The position numbers and the translations under genes are program-made. DNA of 44,599 nucleotides from Halothiobacillus sp. 35-54-62. GTDB lineage: Bacteria; Pseudomonadota; Gammaproteobacteria; Halothiobacillales; Halothiobacillaceae. Numbering within the stretch: the first letter of the stretch is position 1; every line of letters starts with the position of its first letter. The DNA lies in NCBI GenBank assembly GCA_002281295.1, contig NCFS01000008.1, forward strand, positions 1 to 44,599. Direction: 5' to 3'. Of this stretch, positions 36,024 through 44,276 are shown in pieces. The notes under the pieces are model-generated. The model saw only the letters and a program-made list of their open reading frames with translations. It was not told where the DNA came from and did not search any database.

Positions 36024-37529
36024 TTAGAGCAAAAAATGCCCAAGTTCCTGCACAGAGAATATCTTTTGTTTTGAGTCCACACGAAACGATTGATCCAATT
36101 TTTTCGTATCAAATACAAAAAAAGGCGTATGTCCCGAAGGCATACCATAGTGTTGATAAACGGTATCCATAATGGGCACATGATCACCATACCACAGCAA
36201 TTTTCCCGGTCGCTGCGCATTCTCTGTCAACAAATGCATTAAATTTTTCGCCATTGCCCCCGCGTTACGCCAATGTCTGAGATAAATTGCGAGATCACGG
36301 CATTGCTCAGGTTGTGGTTCCGTAAATAGCGCCTGCATCTCATGCGATGAAATGGGCTCCAAATGCAGGGGGCCGTGGTTTTCCATGGTGACAACAAAGA
36401 CGAACACCGGCTGCGGCGACTCCTGAATGAGCTGTTCGACAAATTGAAACAGCGCATGATCCGCAACATAAGGCCCAAATCGCGTTGCCTGATCAAAGGC
36501 TGAAATATCATAAAACTCATCAAATCCGAGCAACGGATAAACCCGATCCCGGGCATAGAAACTGGCGGGATAGGGATGAATCGCCACCGTTCGATACCCT
36601 TGTTCCTTAAAACGCCGCACCAGACTCGCCTCAGGTCGGCGACTGATCAGTCGGTATGGGTTAAAGCCATGAACACCCAGGCTTTTGGGCAAAACGCCGG
36701 TTAAAAAAGCAAACTCGCTGCGCACGGTATTTGCACCCCAGGCAGGCACTTCAACTTCGCCAAAAACAAACGCCTGTTGAAGCACTTCATCAAAATCGGA
36801 ACCCAATTGTTTGGCAATTGATGGACAAATTAAACGCGGATCAAAAAACGATTCGCTCTGAACCGCAATCACATGAGGTCGCGGTTCCGGCGTCCCTGAC
36901 AGGGCAGAATGGGCAAAGGGCGATAGCAACGGGGGTTTTTGAGAAAATTGCGCAATCGCATAGGCCCAATAAAACGCAACCAATCCGAGGTTATAAACAT
37001 CTATCTGAGGCTCAACGGATATTGCAGGCCGCATCAAATGGCCTGCAACGAGGAGAAACACGCCAAACATACCCATCACACCCAGGTTGAATAACCCATG
37101 GGATGACGGAGTTACCGATGGCTCCAAGCCAAACCCCAAGCCGATGGCCACAGCCACACCGACCACGACCAAAAGCGCCCGACCAATACCCAGAAACGGC
37201 AAGAATAAACGCGGGTGTTTAAATAAATCGACGATGTAATCATAATCCTGAAACAGAAACGGTTCTTTCAGCGCCTCAAACTTTGCATTATTTGCAAACA
37301 CCAATAACAGCCAGAGTGCCAGCAGAATTAACGTGGAGAATATGGGTCGACCCAGCCCCCAGGCAAACAGCGCAAACAGTACGAGCCATACTCCCGAGGT
37401 GAGTAAAAAACTCGACCAGGGACGCCGCCAGGGCAGCGTTAATTTTGGCCAGACTAATTGCTCCACACCAAAAATCAGCAAAAGCCCAATAAAGGCGCAA
37501 CTCCAGGCAAGCACGAGCGGGGGTGTCAT
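36024..37529 (-). CDS. LTA-synthase / phosphoglycerol-transferase-like sulfatase-fold membrane protein
   Basis: A 501-residue protein with about five N-terminal membrane helices (residues 5-190) and a periplasmic sulfatase-fold domain. Active-site residues by analogy with LtaS: E226 (VQSESFFDP), the nucleophile T268 (WGANTVRSEF), MENHGPL and WYGDHVP with the last metal ligands, plus HPYPASFYARDRVYPLLGFDEFYD. Such enzymes move phosphoglycerol from phosphatidylglycerol onto a glycan or lipid. The ATG at 37529 overlaps the SDR stop (TAATG), which is better supported than an in-frame start 23 codons upstream. It may decorate the capsule or its anchor. Confidence 0.85.
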   Translation of the reverse strand: MTPPLVLAWSCAFIGLLLIFGVEQLVWPKLTLPWRRPWSSFLLTSGVWLVLFALFAWGLGRPIFSTLILLALWLLLVFANNAKFEALKEPFLFQDYDYIVDLFKHPRLFLPFLGIGRALLVVVGVAVAIGLGFGLEPSVTPSSHGLFNLGVMGMFGVFLLVAGHLMRPAISVEPQIDVYNLGLVAFYWAYAIAQFSQKPPLLSPFAHSALSGTPEPRPHVIAVQSESFFDPRLICPSIAKQLGSDFDEVLQQAFVFGEVEVPAWGANTVRSEFAFLTGVLPKSLGVHGFNPYRLISRRPEASLVRRFKEQGYRTVAIHPYPASFYARDRVYPLLGFDEFYDISAFDQATRFGPYVADHALFQFVEQLIQESPQPVFVFVVTMENHGPLHLEPISSHEMQALFTEPQPEQCRDLAIYLRHWRNAGAMAKNLMHLLTENAQRPGKLLWYGDHVPIMDTVYQHYGMPSGHTPFFVFDTKKLDQSFRVDSKQKIFSVQELGHFLL

Positions 37530-38311
37530 TATTTCACGCCATAACCCATCAAACGCACCAACCAGGTAGATACAGACGCAGGCAATACGGCCAACCACCA
37601 GGTGCCAAAATTGAGTGGGAATGGAAAGCTGATCCGCGCTTTATTGCGCGCCAATCCGTTATGAATGATAGCTGCGGCTCTTTCGGGCGACATTTCAAAC
37701 GTTTTTGGCCCAAGCATGGCATCGCACATGGGGGAGCTGACATAACCGGGCATCACGACGTTTACCCGAACCCCCTTGTGTGCCAAGCCACCGCGCAAGG
37801 CTTCTGCATAGGCTTTCAGTCCGGCTTTACTGGCACAATACGAAGGCGTGACCGGCAGGCCAAAATAGCCGGCCAACGAACTGATGAACACCATTTGACC
37901 ATATTGGCGTTGCTGCATAAACCGCGCGACCAAATCGGCCATGGCCATCACGGCCACCAGGTTTAAATGGATGAGTTCATCCGACGCCTGCCAGTCCTCC
38001 CCCGATATGCCATGGTGGGTGGACACATTCGTATTCATACCCGCGTTAAAAATCACCAAATCCGGACGGGTTTCCTCAAGAATCAACCGCATCCATACCC
38101 GAGCAGACTCCGGTATCGCCAAATCAGCCGGCATCAACACAACCTCTGCACCCAGGGATTCGCAATTTTTTTGAACCCGCTGCAAGCGTGACTCATCCCG
38201 CCCCTGCAAAATCAGGGTAATACCCAACCCAGCGTATCGCTCGGCCAATGCTGCGCCAATCGAGCCGCTGGCGCCCGTAATCACAATCACCTGAGGGTTA
38301 AATGTTCGCAT
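37529..38311 (-). CDS. Short-chain dehydrogenase/reductase
   Basis: A 260-residue Rossmann-fold oxidoreductase with cofactor loop GASGSIG (13-19), FNAG near 88, catalytic S144/S145 and Y158-x-x-x-K162 (YCASK). The C-terminal about 30 residues (FPLNFGTWWLAVLPASVSTWLVRLMG) are hydrophobic and suggest membrane association, as in lipid- or ketoacyl-reducing SDRs. It overlaps the KpsS-like gene by 14 bp upstream and the sulfatase gene downstream. It may act on a sugar nucleotide or on the product of the P450, but the sequence does not decide. Confidence 0.88.
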   Translation of the reverse strand: MRTFNPQVIVITGASGSIGAALAERYAGLGITLILQGRDESRLQRVQKNCESLGAEVVLMPADLAIPESARVWMRLILEETRPDLVIFNAGMNTNVSTHHGISGEDWQASDELIHLNLVAVMAMADLVARFMQQRQYGQMVFISSLAGYFGLPVTPSYCASKAGLKAYAEALRGGLAHKGVRVNVVMPGYVSSPMCDAMLGPKTFEMSPERAAAIIHNGLARNKARISFPFPLNFGTWWLAVLPASVSTWLVRLMGYGVK

Positions 38312-39551
38312 GGGGCATATCCTCAGTGATCAATTGTTCAATGGGGGATTGCGCTGCAAGCAGGCGGGGGATTGCCCCGTCAATGGCCATCTGGATGCCT
38401 GTTTTGCAATAGAATCCACCATTGATCTGGGTGGTAGCCAAGGCAACGCTGCGAAAGGCCGTAAATAAGGCATTATCGGGCTTAATCGGGTTCTGCCAAA
38501 ACTCATTCAAATGGCGACATGTAACCAAACCATCCAGGGCATAAATCGAGGGCGCCAGGGAGGCAACCGGCGTACCCCGCTCCAGGGCCAGCGTGCCAAC
38601 CGTGCTGTTGGCCACCACCACCCCATGCGCGCAGCGCACCATCGTCTCTAAATCGCCTTTTTCAAAGAATAAAACCCGATGTGCAATTTCATACCGGTTG
38701 GCTAACGCAGAACAAACCTGTTCATGCGAAACCAACCCTGGATCCAACGGATGATTTTTAACCAGCAATAACGCCTCGGGCGGCGCAAATTTGGCAAAAG
38801 ATTCAATCACCGCGCGCATGACACCACCAACCCCATCAAAAGACGAGTGATCGCGGATTTGCGCATCGCCATCAAGCTGTAATGGCAGTAGGAAAAATGG
38901 TTGCCCCGTCTGTAATACCCGGGAAAAACGTTGCTGATCAGCCCCCCCCCTGCGCCTTAACCGCAGCATACGCCACACATATCCGGCGTACTCCTTCGGT
39001 GCGGAGTAAATAGCGTGCGTGCGATAGCTTGGGAAGAAAAAAGGGTTCAGTGCACCGGCTGCATGATAAATGACATCATGCACAACCCGTTGATTAAATG
39101 GCATTTTAAAAGGGGTTCGCGCAGGAACGACATGAATCAGATCAGCAACCTGCCGAAACCATTCGGCATTTTTGGGCAACTGCGAGTGCCCATTCACTCC
39201 CCCGCGCTCAAGCGTAATCCAATGCGGTCTGAAATACCCTTCCTCAAATACATGAATACGCAGTTTCAGCTTGTTGGCTGCCTCAATAAACGGCCGATGA
39301 ACGGGCCGCCGATCGCCGAACAAGACAATATCAGTAATGGCGTGATCGACCAGAACCGATCGGCTCCATGCGGGCAATAATTCCAGTGAGTCGTGGAAGC
39401 TCAGCGCACCCAACTGCCGCCAGTACACGACATCACCCACATTAAAATTAACCTTGAACACCCGATGCTTAACCGCATGTAAACGCGCGGCAAGTTCTGA
39501 AAAAAAAGGAGTTGCAGGCCCTTGTAAAAATAAGAAACTCCGCTCATTCAT
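38298..39551 (-). CDS. KpsS-like capsule Kdo transferase
   Basis: A 417-residue protein of the capsule polysaccharide biosynthesis (KpsS/LipB-type) family. Markers: FLFLQGPATPFFSELAARL at the N-terminus, RVFKVNFNVGDVVYW, HVFEEGYFRPHWITLERGGVNGHS, LLVKNHPLDPG and VANSTVGTLALERGTPV. KpsS adds the first beta-Kdo to lyso-phosphatidylglycerol, starting the poly-Kdo linker of ABC-exported capsules. The start ATG at 39551 overlaps the KpsC-like stop by 4 bp. The family assignment is good, but the substrate is inferred. Confidence 0.88.
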   Translation of the reverse strand: MNERSFLFLQGPATPFFSELAARLHAVKHRVFKVNFNVGDVVYWRQLGALSFHDSLELLPAWSRSVLVDHAITDIVLFGDRRPVHRPFIEAANKLKLRIHVFEEGYFRPHWITLERGGVNGHSQLPKNAEWFRQVADLIHVVPARTPFKMPFNQRVVHDVIYHAAGALNPFFFPSYRTHAIYSAPKEYAGYVWRMLRLRRRGGADQQRFSRVLQTGQPFFLLPLQLDGDAQIRDHSSFDGVGGVMRAVIESFAKFAPPEALLLVKNHPLDPGLVSHEQVCSALANRYEIAHRVLFFEKGDLETMVRCAHGVVVANSTVGTLALERGTPVASLAPSIYALDGLVTCRHLNEFWQNPIKPDNALFTAFRSVALATTQINGGFYCKTGIQMAIDGAIPRLLAAQSPIEQLITEDMPHANI

Positions 39552-40636
39552 CGCACACCAACCACCCGTCGTAAAATCCAGCGAAAACCATAACGCCACC
39601 AGGCAAGCTGGTTGCCCTTGCGGGTTTTTTCCATCAGCAAAAACTGAACCGCCGCCTCTGGTTCAATGAATGTCTGCTGATCCGCGTCAAAATACAAGGG
39701 ATATTCGATCAAGACGCCCGCCACCAATTCATCGATAGATAACGCGTGTGTTCGGCGTTCCAGCGGTATTAAATCCTCAGTCAGCCCCCAACCGCTATAA
39801 AAGGGTTGGCCGTAGCAAACCACCCTTACGCCCCGCAACAGCGCTTCAAAACCAGTGAGCGATGTCATCACATGCACCTCATCCACCTGGGTCAACAGTG
39901 TCGCCATATCTGCATCAATCACCACCTCATCGACATATTGAGTGGCGCCCTGCTCGCCGATACCTTCAGCACGTAAACGGGCGACCACATCGGGATGCGG
40001 TTTATAAATGAGATAAGCCTCCGTACCACAACGGGCACGTGCGGCTTCAAGTAACCCAATATTTGTCTTGATCAACGGTGCACCAAACGCCAGTGACGCA
40101 TCAGTTTCCACTTGGCCCACCACCAAAACCACGCGTTTTGCGGTGTTTGGTCGTTGCCAATTGATCGCACCCACATTGTATTTGGTTAAGCCCGCACGCA
40201 CGACTTGTGCACGCAAACAGGCTGCACGTTTCAGCAAAGCGTCATCAAATGATTGGGCTTCGAGTATCTGTTCAAGGCGCGAAGGATGGCGCGCATCGTA
40301 ATACATGCCTACCGGATCCAGCACCCAGGAAATAGGCCGAATTAAATCCGCGCCTAACCCGACTGAACGTAAAAAGCCATCTTCAATGCGCACGACACGC
40401 CAGCGCTTGCCTGCTTGTACATCAGCATCCAAATCAGCAGAACCCCACAGCACAATGAGTGCGTCCAAAGGCGCATCGTCCAACGATTTAATAAACCGCA
40501 CCGAAGATGAGTTCGGAAAGCAGATGCGAACCGCAGGCTGCTTCCAGGCGGAGAAACCCCAGACAAAGACGGGTTCATTCACTTGAGCGGGATGCCAAAA
40601 ATGTGTGCTGGAATCGATGTCAATCACCCTGGCCAT
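39548..40636 (-). CDS. KpsC-like Kdo transferase, single-domain form
   Basis: A 362-residue protein matching one half of KpsC. Markers: VVRIEDGFLRSVGLGADLIRP, SWVLDPVGMYYDARHPSRLE, VLVVGQVETDASLAFGAP, IYKPHPDVVAR, VHVMTSLTGFEALLRGVRVVCYGQPFYSGWGLTED. E. coli-type KpsC has two such domains in about 670 residues, giving alternating beta-2,4 and beta-2,7 Kdo linkages. Here only one is present, and no second one is nearby. The start is ATG at 40636 (a GTG lies one codon before). It overlaps the glycosyltransferase gene by about 17 bp and the KpsS-like gene by 4 bp. Confidence 0.87.
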   Translation of the reverse strand: MARVIDIDSSTHFWHPAQVNEPVFVWGFSAWKQPAVRICFPNSSSVRFIKSLDDAPLDALIVLWGSADLDADVQAGKRWRVVRIEDGFLRSVGLGADLIRPISWVLDPVGMYYDARHPSRLEQILEAQSFDDALLKRAACLRAQVVRAGLTKYNVGAINWQRPNTAKRVVLVVGQVETDASLAFGAPLIKTNIGLLEAARARCGTEAYLIYKPHPDVVARLRAEGIGEQGATQYVDEVVIDADMATLLTQVDEVHVMTSLTGFEALLRGVRVVCYGQPFYSGWGLTEDLIPLERRTHALSIDELVAGVLIEYPLYFDADQQTFIEPEAAVQFLLMEKTRKGNQLAWWRYGFRWILRRVVGVR

Positions 40637-41780
40637 CACCCTGGACTGTCTTTAATAAATGATCCACACGCATAAAATGCGCATGCCATGAAGGCACCGT
40701 GAATGACTGCATTCTACGCAATTGATCAATCCGGCGTGGCGAATCACCTTGGGTAAAGTCCAGCACGGCCTGTCGCCAGCCAAGTCCATCTTGCGGATTC
40801 AAATACTCTGGAATATCCGCCGCCAATTCACGAAATACACCCAGATCGCTCGCAATCACCGGGCACTGTTGCGAAAGTGCTTCGATCAAAGGCAAACCAT
40901 ACCCTTCAACAAACGCAGGAAACAACAGGGCTTGCGCGTGATGCAACCAGGTCGCTAATTCCTCATCGGTACAGTGGGGCAGCTCAATGACAGCGTAATG
41001 AATGGCGGGGCAACGCTCCAACAAATCCACCACCTGCTCACACTCCCAACCCCGTTGACCAATCACCACTAACTTGGGTGTTTGCTCGCCGAATTCACGC
41101 ACCAAATCCCGCCACAATTGCAAAATCAATAAATGATTTTTTCTCGGTTCAATCGTACCAAGCATCACAAAATACGGCTCGGCCATCGGGCGGCTTAATT
41201 TTGGAATACTTAATTTAGCGGGCCCAAGCAGCGCAACAACACAGGGTGGCAAACGGGGGTAAAAATTTTGCGCATATTCTGCCAACCGTTCTGCCGTATC
41301 CTGGGAATTGACAATGATTCCGACCCCACTTTCCAGCATCGTGGCCAACCTCCGCGCATGACGGCTGGATTCACCCGCTCGGCAATACTCTGGATGAGAA
41401 ACGGGAATTAAATCATGGAGAAAATACACGACGCGGAAATCAAATTTCCGTACATTTTCCTGATACTGGGCCGAATCCAAACCACTGTGGCCTGTGTTAA
41501 GCAACACGGTGCCCTTTCGTGGCCTTTGCCAATGAACACAGTAAGCCTTACCCACCAGCCAATGCACCAAGGTCGAAAATCGGGCACTCGGCTTCAATAA
41601 AGCCGCAAACAGGTCTTGAGCATCGGCACCATCCAAAAAGACCCAACGCCCCGCGACACGAACCAGTGCATCCGAACGTGGCCCGTAATAACGCACATAC
41701 TCAAGCCCCACACGATCAACCCCCGTCGGCAAGCGTGCCTGAAGCGTCCGATCAACCAGGCGGGTGACGTCAATAATCAT
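40620..41780 (-). CDS. GT4-family glycosyltransferase
   Basis: A 386-residue GT-B enzyme. N-terminal domain MIIDVTRLVDR with VVYFLHDLIPVSHPEYC, then MLGTIEPRKNHLLIL and, in the C-terminal nucleotide-sugar site, LLFPAFVEGYGLPLIEALSQQCPVIASDLGVFRELA (the E-x7-E motif). This is typical of mannosyl- or glucosyl-transferases of the GT4 family. The ATG at 41780 follows the export-lipoprotein stop by 6 bp; the TTG two codons before it is not needed. It is the only sugar transferase in the operon besides the Kdo enzymes, so the capsule backbone is probably made elsewhere or is very simple. Confidence 0.88.
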   Translation of the reverse strand: MIIDVTRLVDRTLQARLPTGVDRVGLEYVRYYGPRSDALVRVAGRWVFLDGADAQDLFAALLKPSARFSTLVHWLVGKAYCVHWQRPRKGTVLLNTGHSGLDSAQYQENVRKFDFRVVYFLHDLIPVSHPEYCRAGESSRHARRLATMLESGVGIIVNSQDTAERLAEYAQNFYPRLPPCVVALLGPAKLSIPKLSRPMAEPYFVMLGTIEPRKNHLLILQLWRDLVREFGEQTPKLVVIGQRGWECEQVVDLLERCPAIHYAVIELPHCTDEELATWLHHAQALLFPAFVEGYGLPLIEALSQQCPVIASDLGVFRELAADIPEYLNPQDGLGWRQAVLDFTQGDSPRRIDQLRRMQSFTVPSWHAHFMRVDHLLKTVQGDGQGD

Positions 41781-41786
41781 CGACAA

Positions 41787-42959
41787 TTATTGACCAATCG
41801 TTTTCAGCGACGTGATGGAATAAATCGACGAAGTCAGAATATTCAAGAATTTCTGTAGCTCCGCACCCGGCGAGTTCGCCACATACACCACATCTTTATC
41901 GTGCATCATGAAGTTTTGCGCCAACAGCATCGAAGCGGGTTGACGCAAGTTCAGCTCGAACACCACCGGCAACTTGCCGTCTGAGGTCAGCGGAAGATTA
42001 TCTGACAATGAGCCCAAGCTCTCGGGTGATTCAAACCGGAATACGAATACCCCACCGGCATCGGCGCGCGTATCTTGCAAGCCACCAACCCGTGCGAGGG
42101 TTTGCGCGAGCGAGATCCCCTGTGATTCAAAATCAAGCTCTTTATTTTCGGTTGTCGCGCCCAATACGGTTAATTTCAATGGCCTGTTCAATACCGTGAC
42201 GACATCGCCCGGCATCAACTGGACATTTTGGGTAGGCTCCTGGATCACGCGCTCCAAGGGCATCGACAACACATGACCTTCGCGGGATAACTGAATGGTT
42301 TCTTTATCGACCGATTGGCGCACGCCGCCAGCCGCTGCCAGCGCATCAAGCAAACGCTCCCCTCGCGCCGTGAGCGGCATTCTCAGGCTTTTACCGACAT
42401 CGCCAACAATGGTTACCGTCGATGTCGCATTATTCGCCATGCGCACCAAAACCTGAGGATCATGCGCCTTGCCCGCTAATCGTTTCTCGATGGCCGTTTG
42501 AATTTGCGTTGGTGTAAGCCCGGTAGCATGAATGCTTCCCGCAAACGGAATTTCAATATCACCCTTCGCGGATACCATCTGTTCAGGGAAAGAGATCATC
42601 TGCGTTGTTGCGTTGCCTCCCAGCGCAATCGCGGCACCCGACGAAAACAACGTAGCCGGTGGTGCTTCCCACAAACTGATAGCCAGTACATCACCGGCGC
42701 CTACCAAGTAAGACGCCCCCAAGTCATCCTTGAACTGAGTCGAAAAAGAAGCATGCTTCCGGGCCTCCTGCAACTGATGCAGCACCACATCATCAATATT
42801 AATCAGATGGATATCGGGGTTCGGCTTTTGGGCATCCTCTTTGATCACAGAGGCAGACGGGCCACTGGAGGGTAACCATTGAGCGGTTGAGGCACAACCT
42901 TGTAGAAACAATAACGGCACAAAAGTAAAGATACCGAGTCGAACTTTGGAACGATACAA
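41787..42959 (-). CDS. Capsule/exopolysaccharide export outer-membrane lipoprotein (Wza/BexD/CtrA-like OPX)
   Basis: A 390-residue OPX protein. Signal peptide with lipobox FLQGC (Cys22), poly-export domain (about 80-190: YLVGAGDVLAISLWE, KGDIEIPFAGSIHATGLTPTQIQ), then two SLBB-type domains (TIVGDVGKSLRMPL, LTVLGATTENKELDF). The length matches BexD/CtrA of ABC-dependent capsule systems better than Wza, which has a C-terminal helix. The start is TTG at 42959, with GAGG nine bases upstream and no ATG nearby. First gene of the operon. The ABC exporter (KpsM/T) and KpsE-like protein are not in the window. Confidence 0.87.
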   Translation of the reverse strand: MYRSKVRLGIFTFVPLLFLQGCASTAQWLPSSGPSASVIKEDAQKPNPDIHLINIDDVVLHQLQEARKHASFSTQFKDDLGASYLVGAGDVLAISLWEAPPATLFSSGAAIALGGNATTQMISFPEQMVSAKGDIEIPFAGSIHATGLTPTQIQTAIEKRLAGKAHDPQVLVRMANNATSTVTIVGDVGKSLRMPLTARGERLLDALAAAGGVRQSVDKETIQLSREGHVLSMPLERVIQEPTQNVQLMPGDVVTVLNRPLKLTVLGATTENKELDFESQGISLAQTLARVGGLQDTRADAGGVFVFRFESPESLGSLSDNLPLTSDGKLPVVFELNLRQPASMLLAQNFMMHDKDVVYVANSPGAELQKFLNILTSSIYSITSLKTIGQ

Positions 42960-43172
42960 AATATAAAACCTCAGAAAACTTTAAAAATACTTTTAAATCA
43001 ATGGGTAAAAACTAAAAATGAATTACGACAGTCAGGAGGCAACCCAAAAATTCCGATGCATTATCACACCCATAAAACATTCATGAGCGTATTTTTAACC
43101 AAGACACAGGGATGATATGCCACACCGCCCCATAAAAATTGCCTAATTACCACTTGTAATCAAGTAGTTGAA
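42960..43172. other. AT-rich intergenic region upstream of the capsule operon
   Basis: 213 bp with no ORF, rich in A/T runs. It must hold the promoter of the minus-strand operon, but no clear -35/-10 pair is seen. ACTTG-TAAT-CAAGT (43152-43165) is a small inverted repeat of unknown meaning. Confidence 0.4.
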
Positions 43173-43613
43173 TTAAACCCGGAGCACCGTCACCGCACTC
43201 GCCCGCATGAACCGTTTAAACCCCTTATCGAAGGTAACCAAATGTGCATGATGCCACTGAGCGGCGGCGGCTATCCACGCATCAGGAATGGCATTGCCCG
43301 TCAAATGATGCTGCAGACATAGCTGCGCAAACATCGGGAACTCATCGCCAAGCGGCAGTAAAACCACCCCTGGCGCATTAAGTACCGCCGCCAGAAACGC
43401 ATGTGCCGCCGTTACCGGTGTCGGCTCAACAAATATTTTTGGATGGGTAACCAAACGAAGAAAACCCGAAGCCACCATGGGCAAGATAACCAAAGTACCC
43501 GTTTCAGCATGACCAACCAGCGCAGCTTCCAGCCACGCAAGTGCGGGAATATGATGCGGATGATCCTGACGCGAAGCCGCGACCAATACAGCCACATCCG
43601 GTGTCACCGTCAA
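43173..43613 (-). CDS. PIN-domain toxin (VapC-like)
   Basis: A 146-residue PIN protein of the PDVNVLVYA-type subfamily: D6 in TPDVAVLVAA, FLRLVTHPKIF near 51, D111 (IPDAWIAAAA) and D129 (VTFDKGFKRF). The Asn that usually follows the first Asp is Ala here, and the family Glu near residue 47 is not evident, so activity is uncertain. It overlaps the antitoxin gene by 4 bp (ATGA). Expected to be an RNase held in check by the partner. Confidence 0.82.
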   Translation of the reverse strand: MTVTPDVAVLVAASRQDHPHHIPALAWLEAALVGHAETGTLVILPMVASGFLRLVTHPKIFVEPTPVTAAHAFLAAVLNAPGVVLLPLGDEFPMFAQLCLQHHLTGNAIPDAWIAAAAQWHHAHLVTFDKGFKRFMRASAVTVLRV

Positions 43614-43852
43614 TCATCCGCCGCATCGAGCAGCGCGCGATGCGTTACGGCATCGGCAACGGATGGGTGCAATCCGCCCTTCCCGTGATACACCGGCAGC
43701 ACGGGAACAGCGACGTTAAGCGACATAGTGCGAGCACGCAGCCGAAGTGCCAGACCCTGCTCTATCAGCCGTGTCAAGCTCGTGTGCTCCTTCGCGGCGA
43801 GGGCTTTGGCTTGCATCAACAACCCGTCATCAATATCCAGTGTTGTTCTCAT
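43610..43852 (-). CDS. Ribbon-helix-helix antitoxin (VapB-like)
   Basis: An 80-residue protein starting MRTTLDIDDGLLMQAKALAAKE and continuing LTRLIEQGLALRLRAR, the classic RHH antitoxin start (beta strand then two helices) that binds its own promoter. The C-terminal 35 residues (VYHGKGGLHPSVADAVTHRALLDAADD) would wrap the toxin. ATG at 43852. First gene of the pair, followed by the PIN toxin. Confidence 0.85.
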   Translation of the reverse strand: MRTTLDIDDGLLMQAKALAAKEHTSLTRLIEQGLALRLRARTMSLNVAVPVLPVYHGKGGLHPSVADAVTHRALLDAADD

Positions 43853-44276
43853 CGCGCTCCACCATTAATGCAGATTTATGCAAATGTTAAGACCGGGCTC
43901 ACTCATAATCAAGCCCTGCTTCACCGCCCTTCTTCGCTGTAGTGAGGGGATTCATCCCCGACAAGGTCGGCACCGAACCTAGCCGTAGCATCCCGAACCG
44001 CCCTGTCAAAGCTTGAGTAAAAACCTGAGTAAAAGGCCGAATAAAAACCTGAACCGTGCTCACCTCTTTGGGCACCGAGTCGGGGATGAATCCCCTCCTA
44101 CAGTATCGGAGCCAACCGTTATAGGAGGGGCTCAACCCTGTGTGATTGCGCCGACATGGTGAAGTTTGAACAAGCCTGACTTAAAAAGCCCATCAAGCCG
44201 AAGGTACGTTCCGCCCCTATCTGAAAGAATCAAAACTTCACCAGATACCGATGCAGAAGGGAGAAGGCGCTCTTAA
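43853..44276. other. Gene-free region of REP-like and short tandem repeats
   Basis: 424 bp between the antitoxin and the phosphomutase gene. It contains the REP-like inverted pair (43937-44103), a degenerate third copy at about 44118-44136 (TATAGGAGGGGCTCAACCCT), and a degenerate tandem of TGAGTAAAAACC-like units at 44013-44052. A 78-codon open frame here is made of repeat sequence and is not a gene. Confidence 0.6.
43937..44103. repeat. REP-like inverted pair
   Basis: Arms 43937-43962 and 44079-44103 are near-perfect reverse complements (one indel near the outer end). Each holds the core GGGGATTCATCCCC or its complement, a small palindrome. This is the layout of gammaproteobacterial REP doublets. 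Between the arms is 116 bp with short tandem units. Confidence 0.8.

Noticed and set aside
43899-44135. 78-codon open frame on the minus strand
   Set aside because: It is made of REP-like and short tandem repeats, with no ribosome site and no domain.
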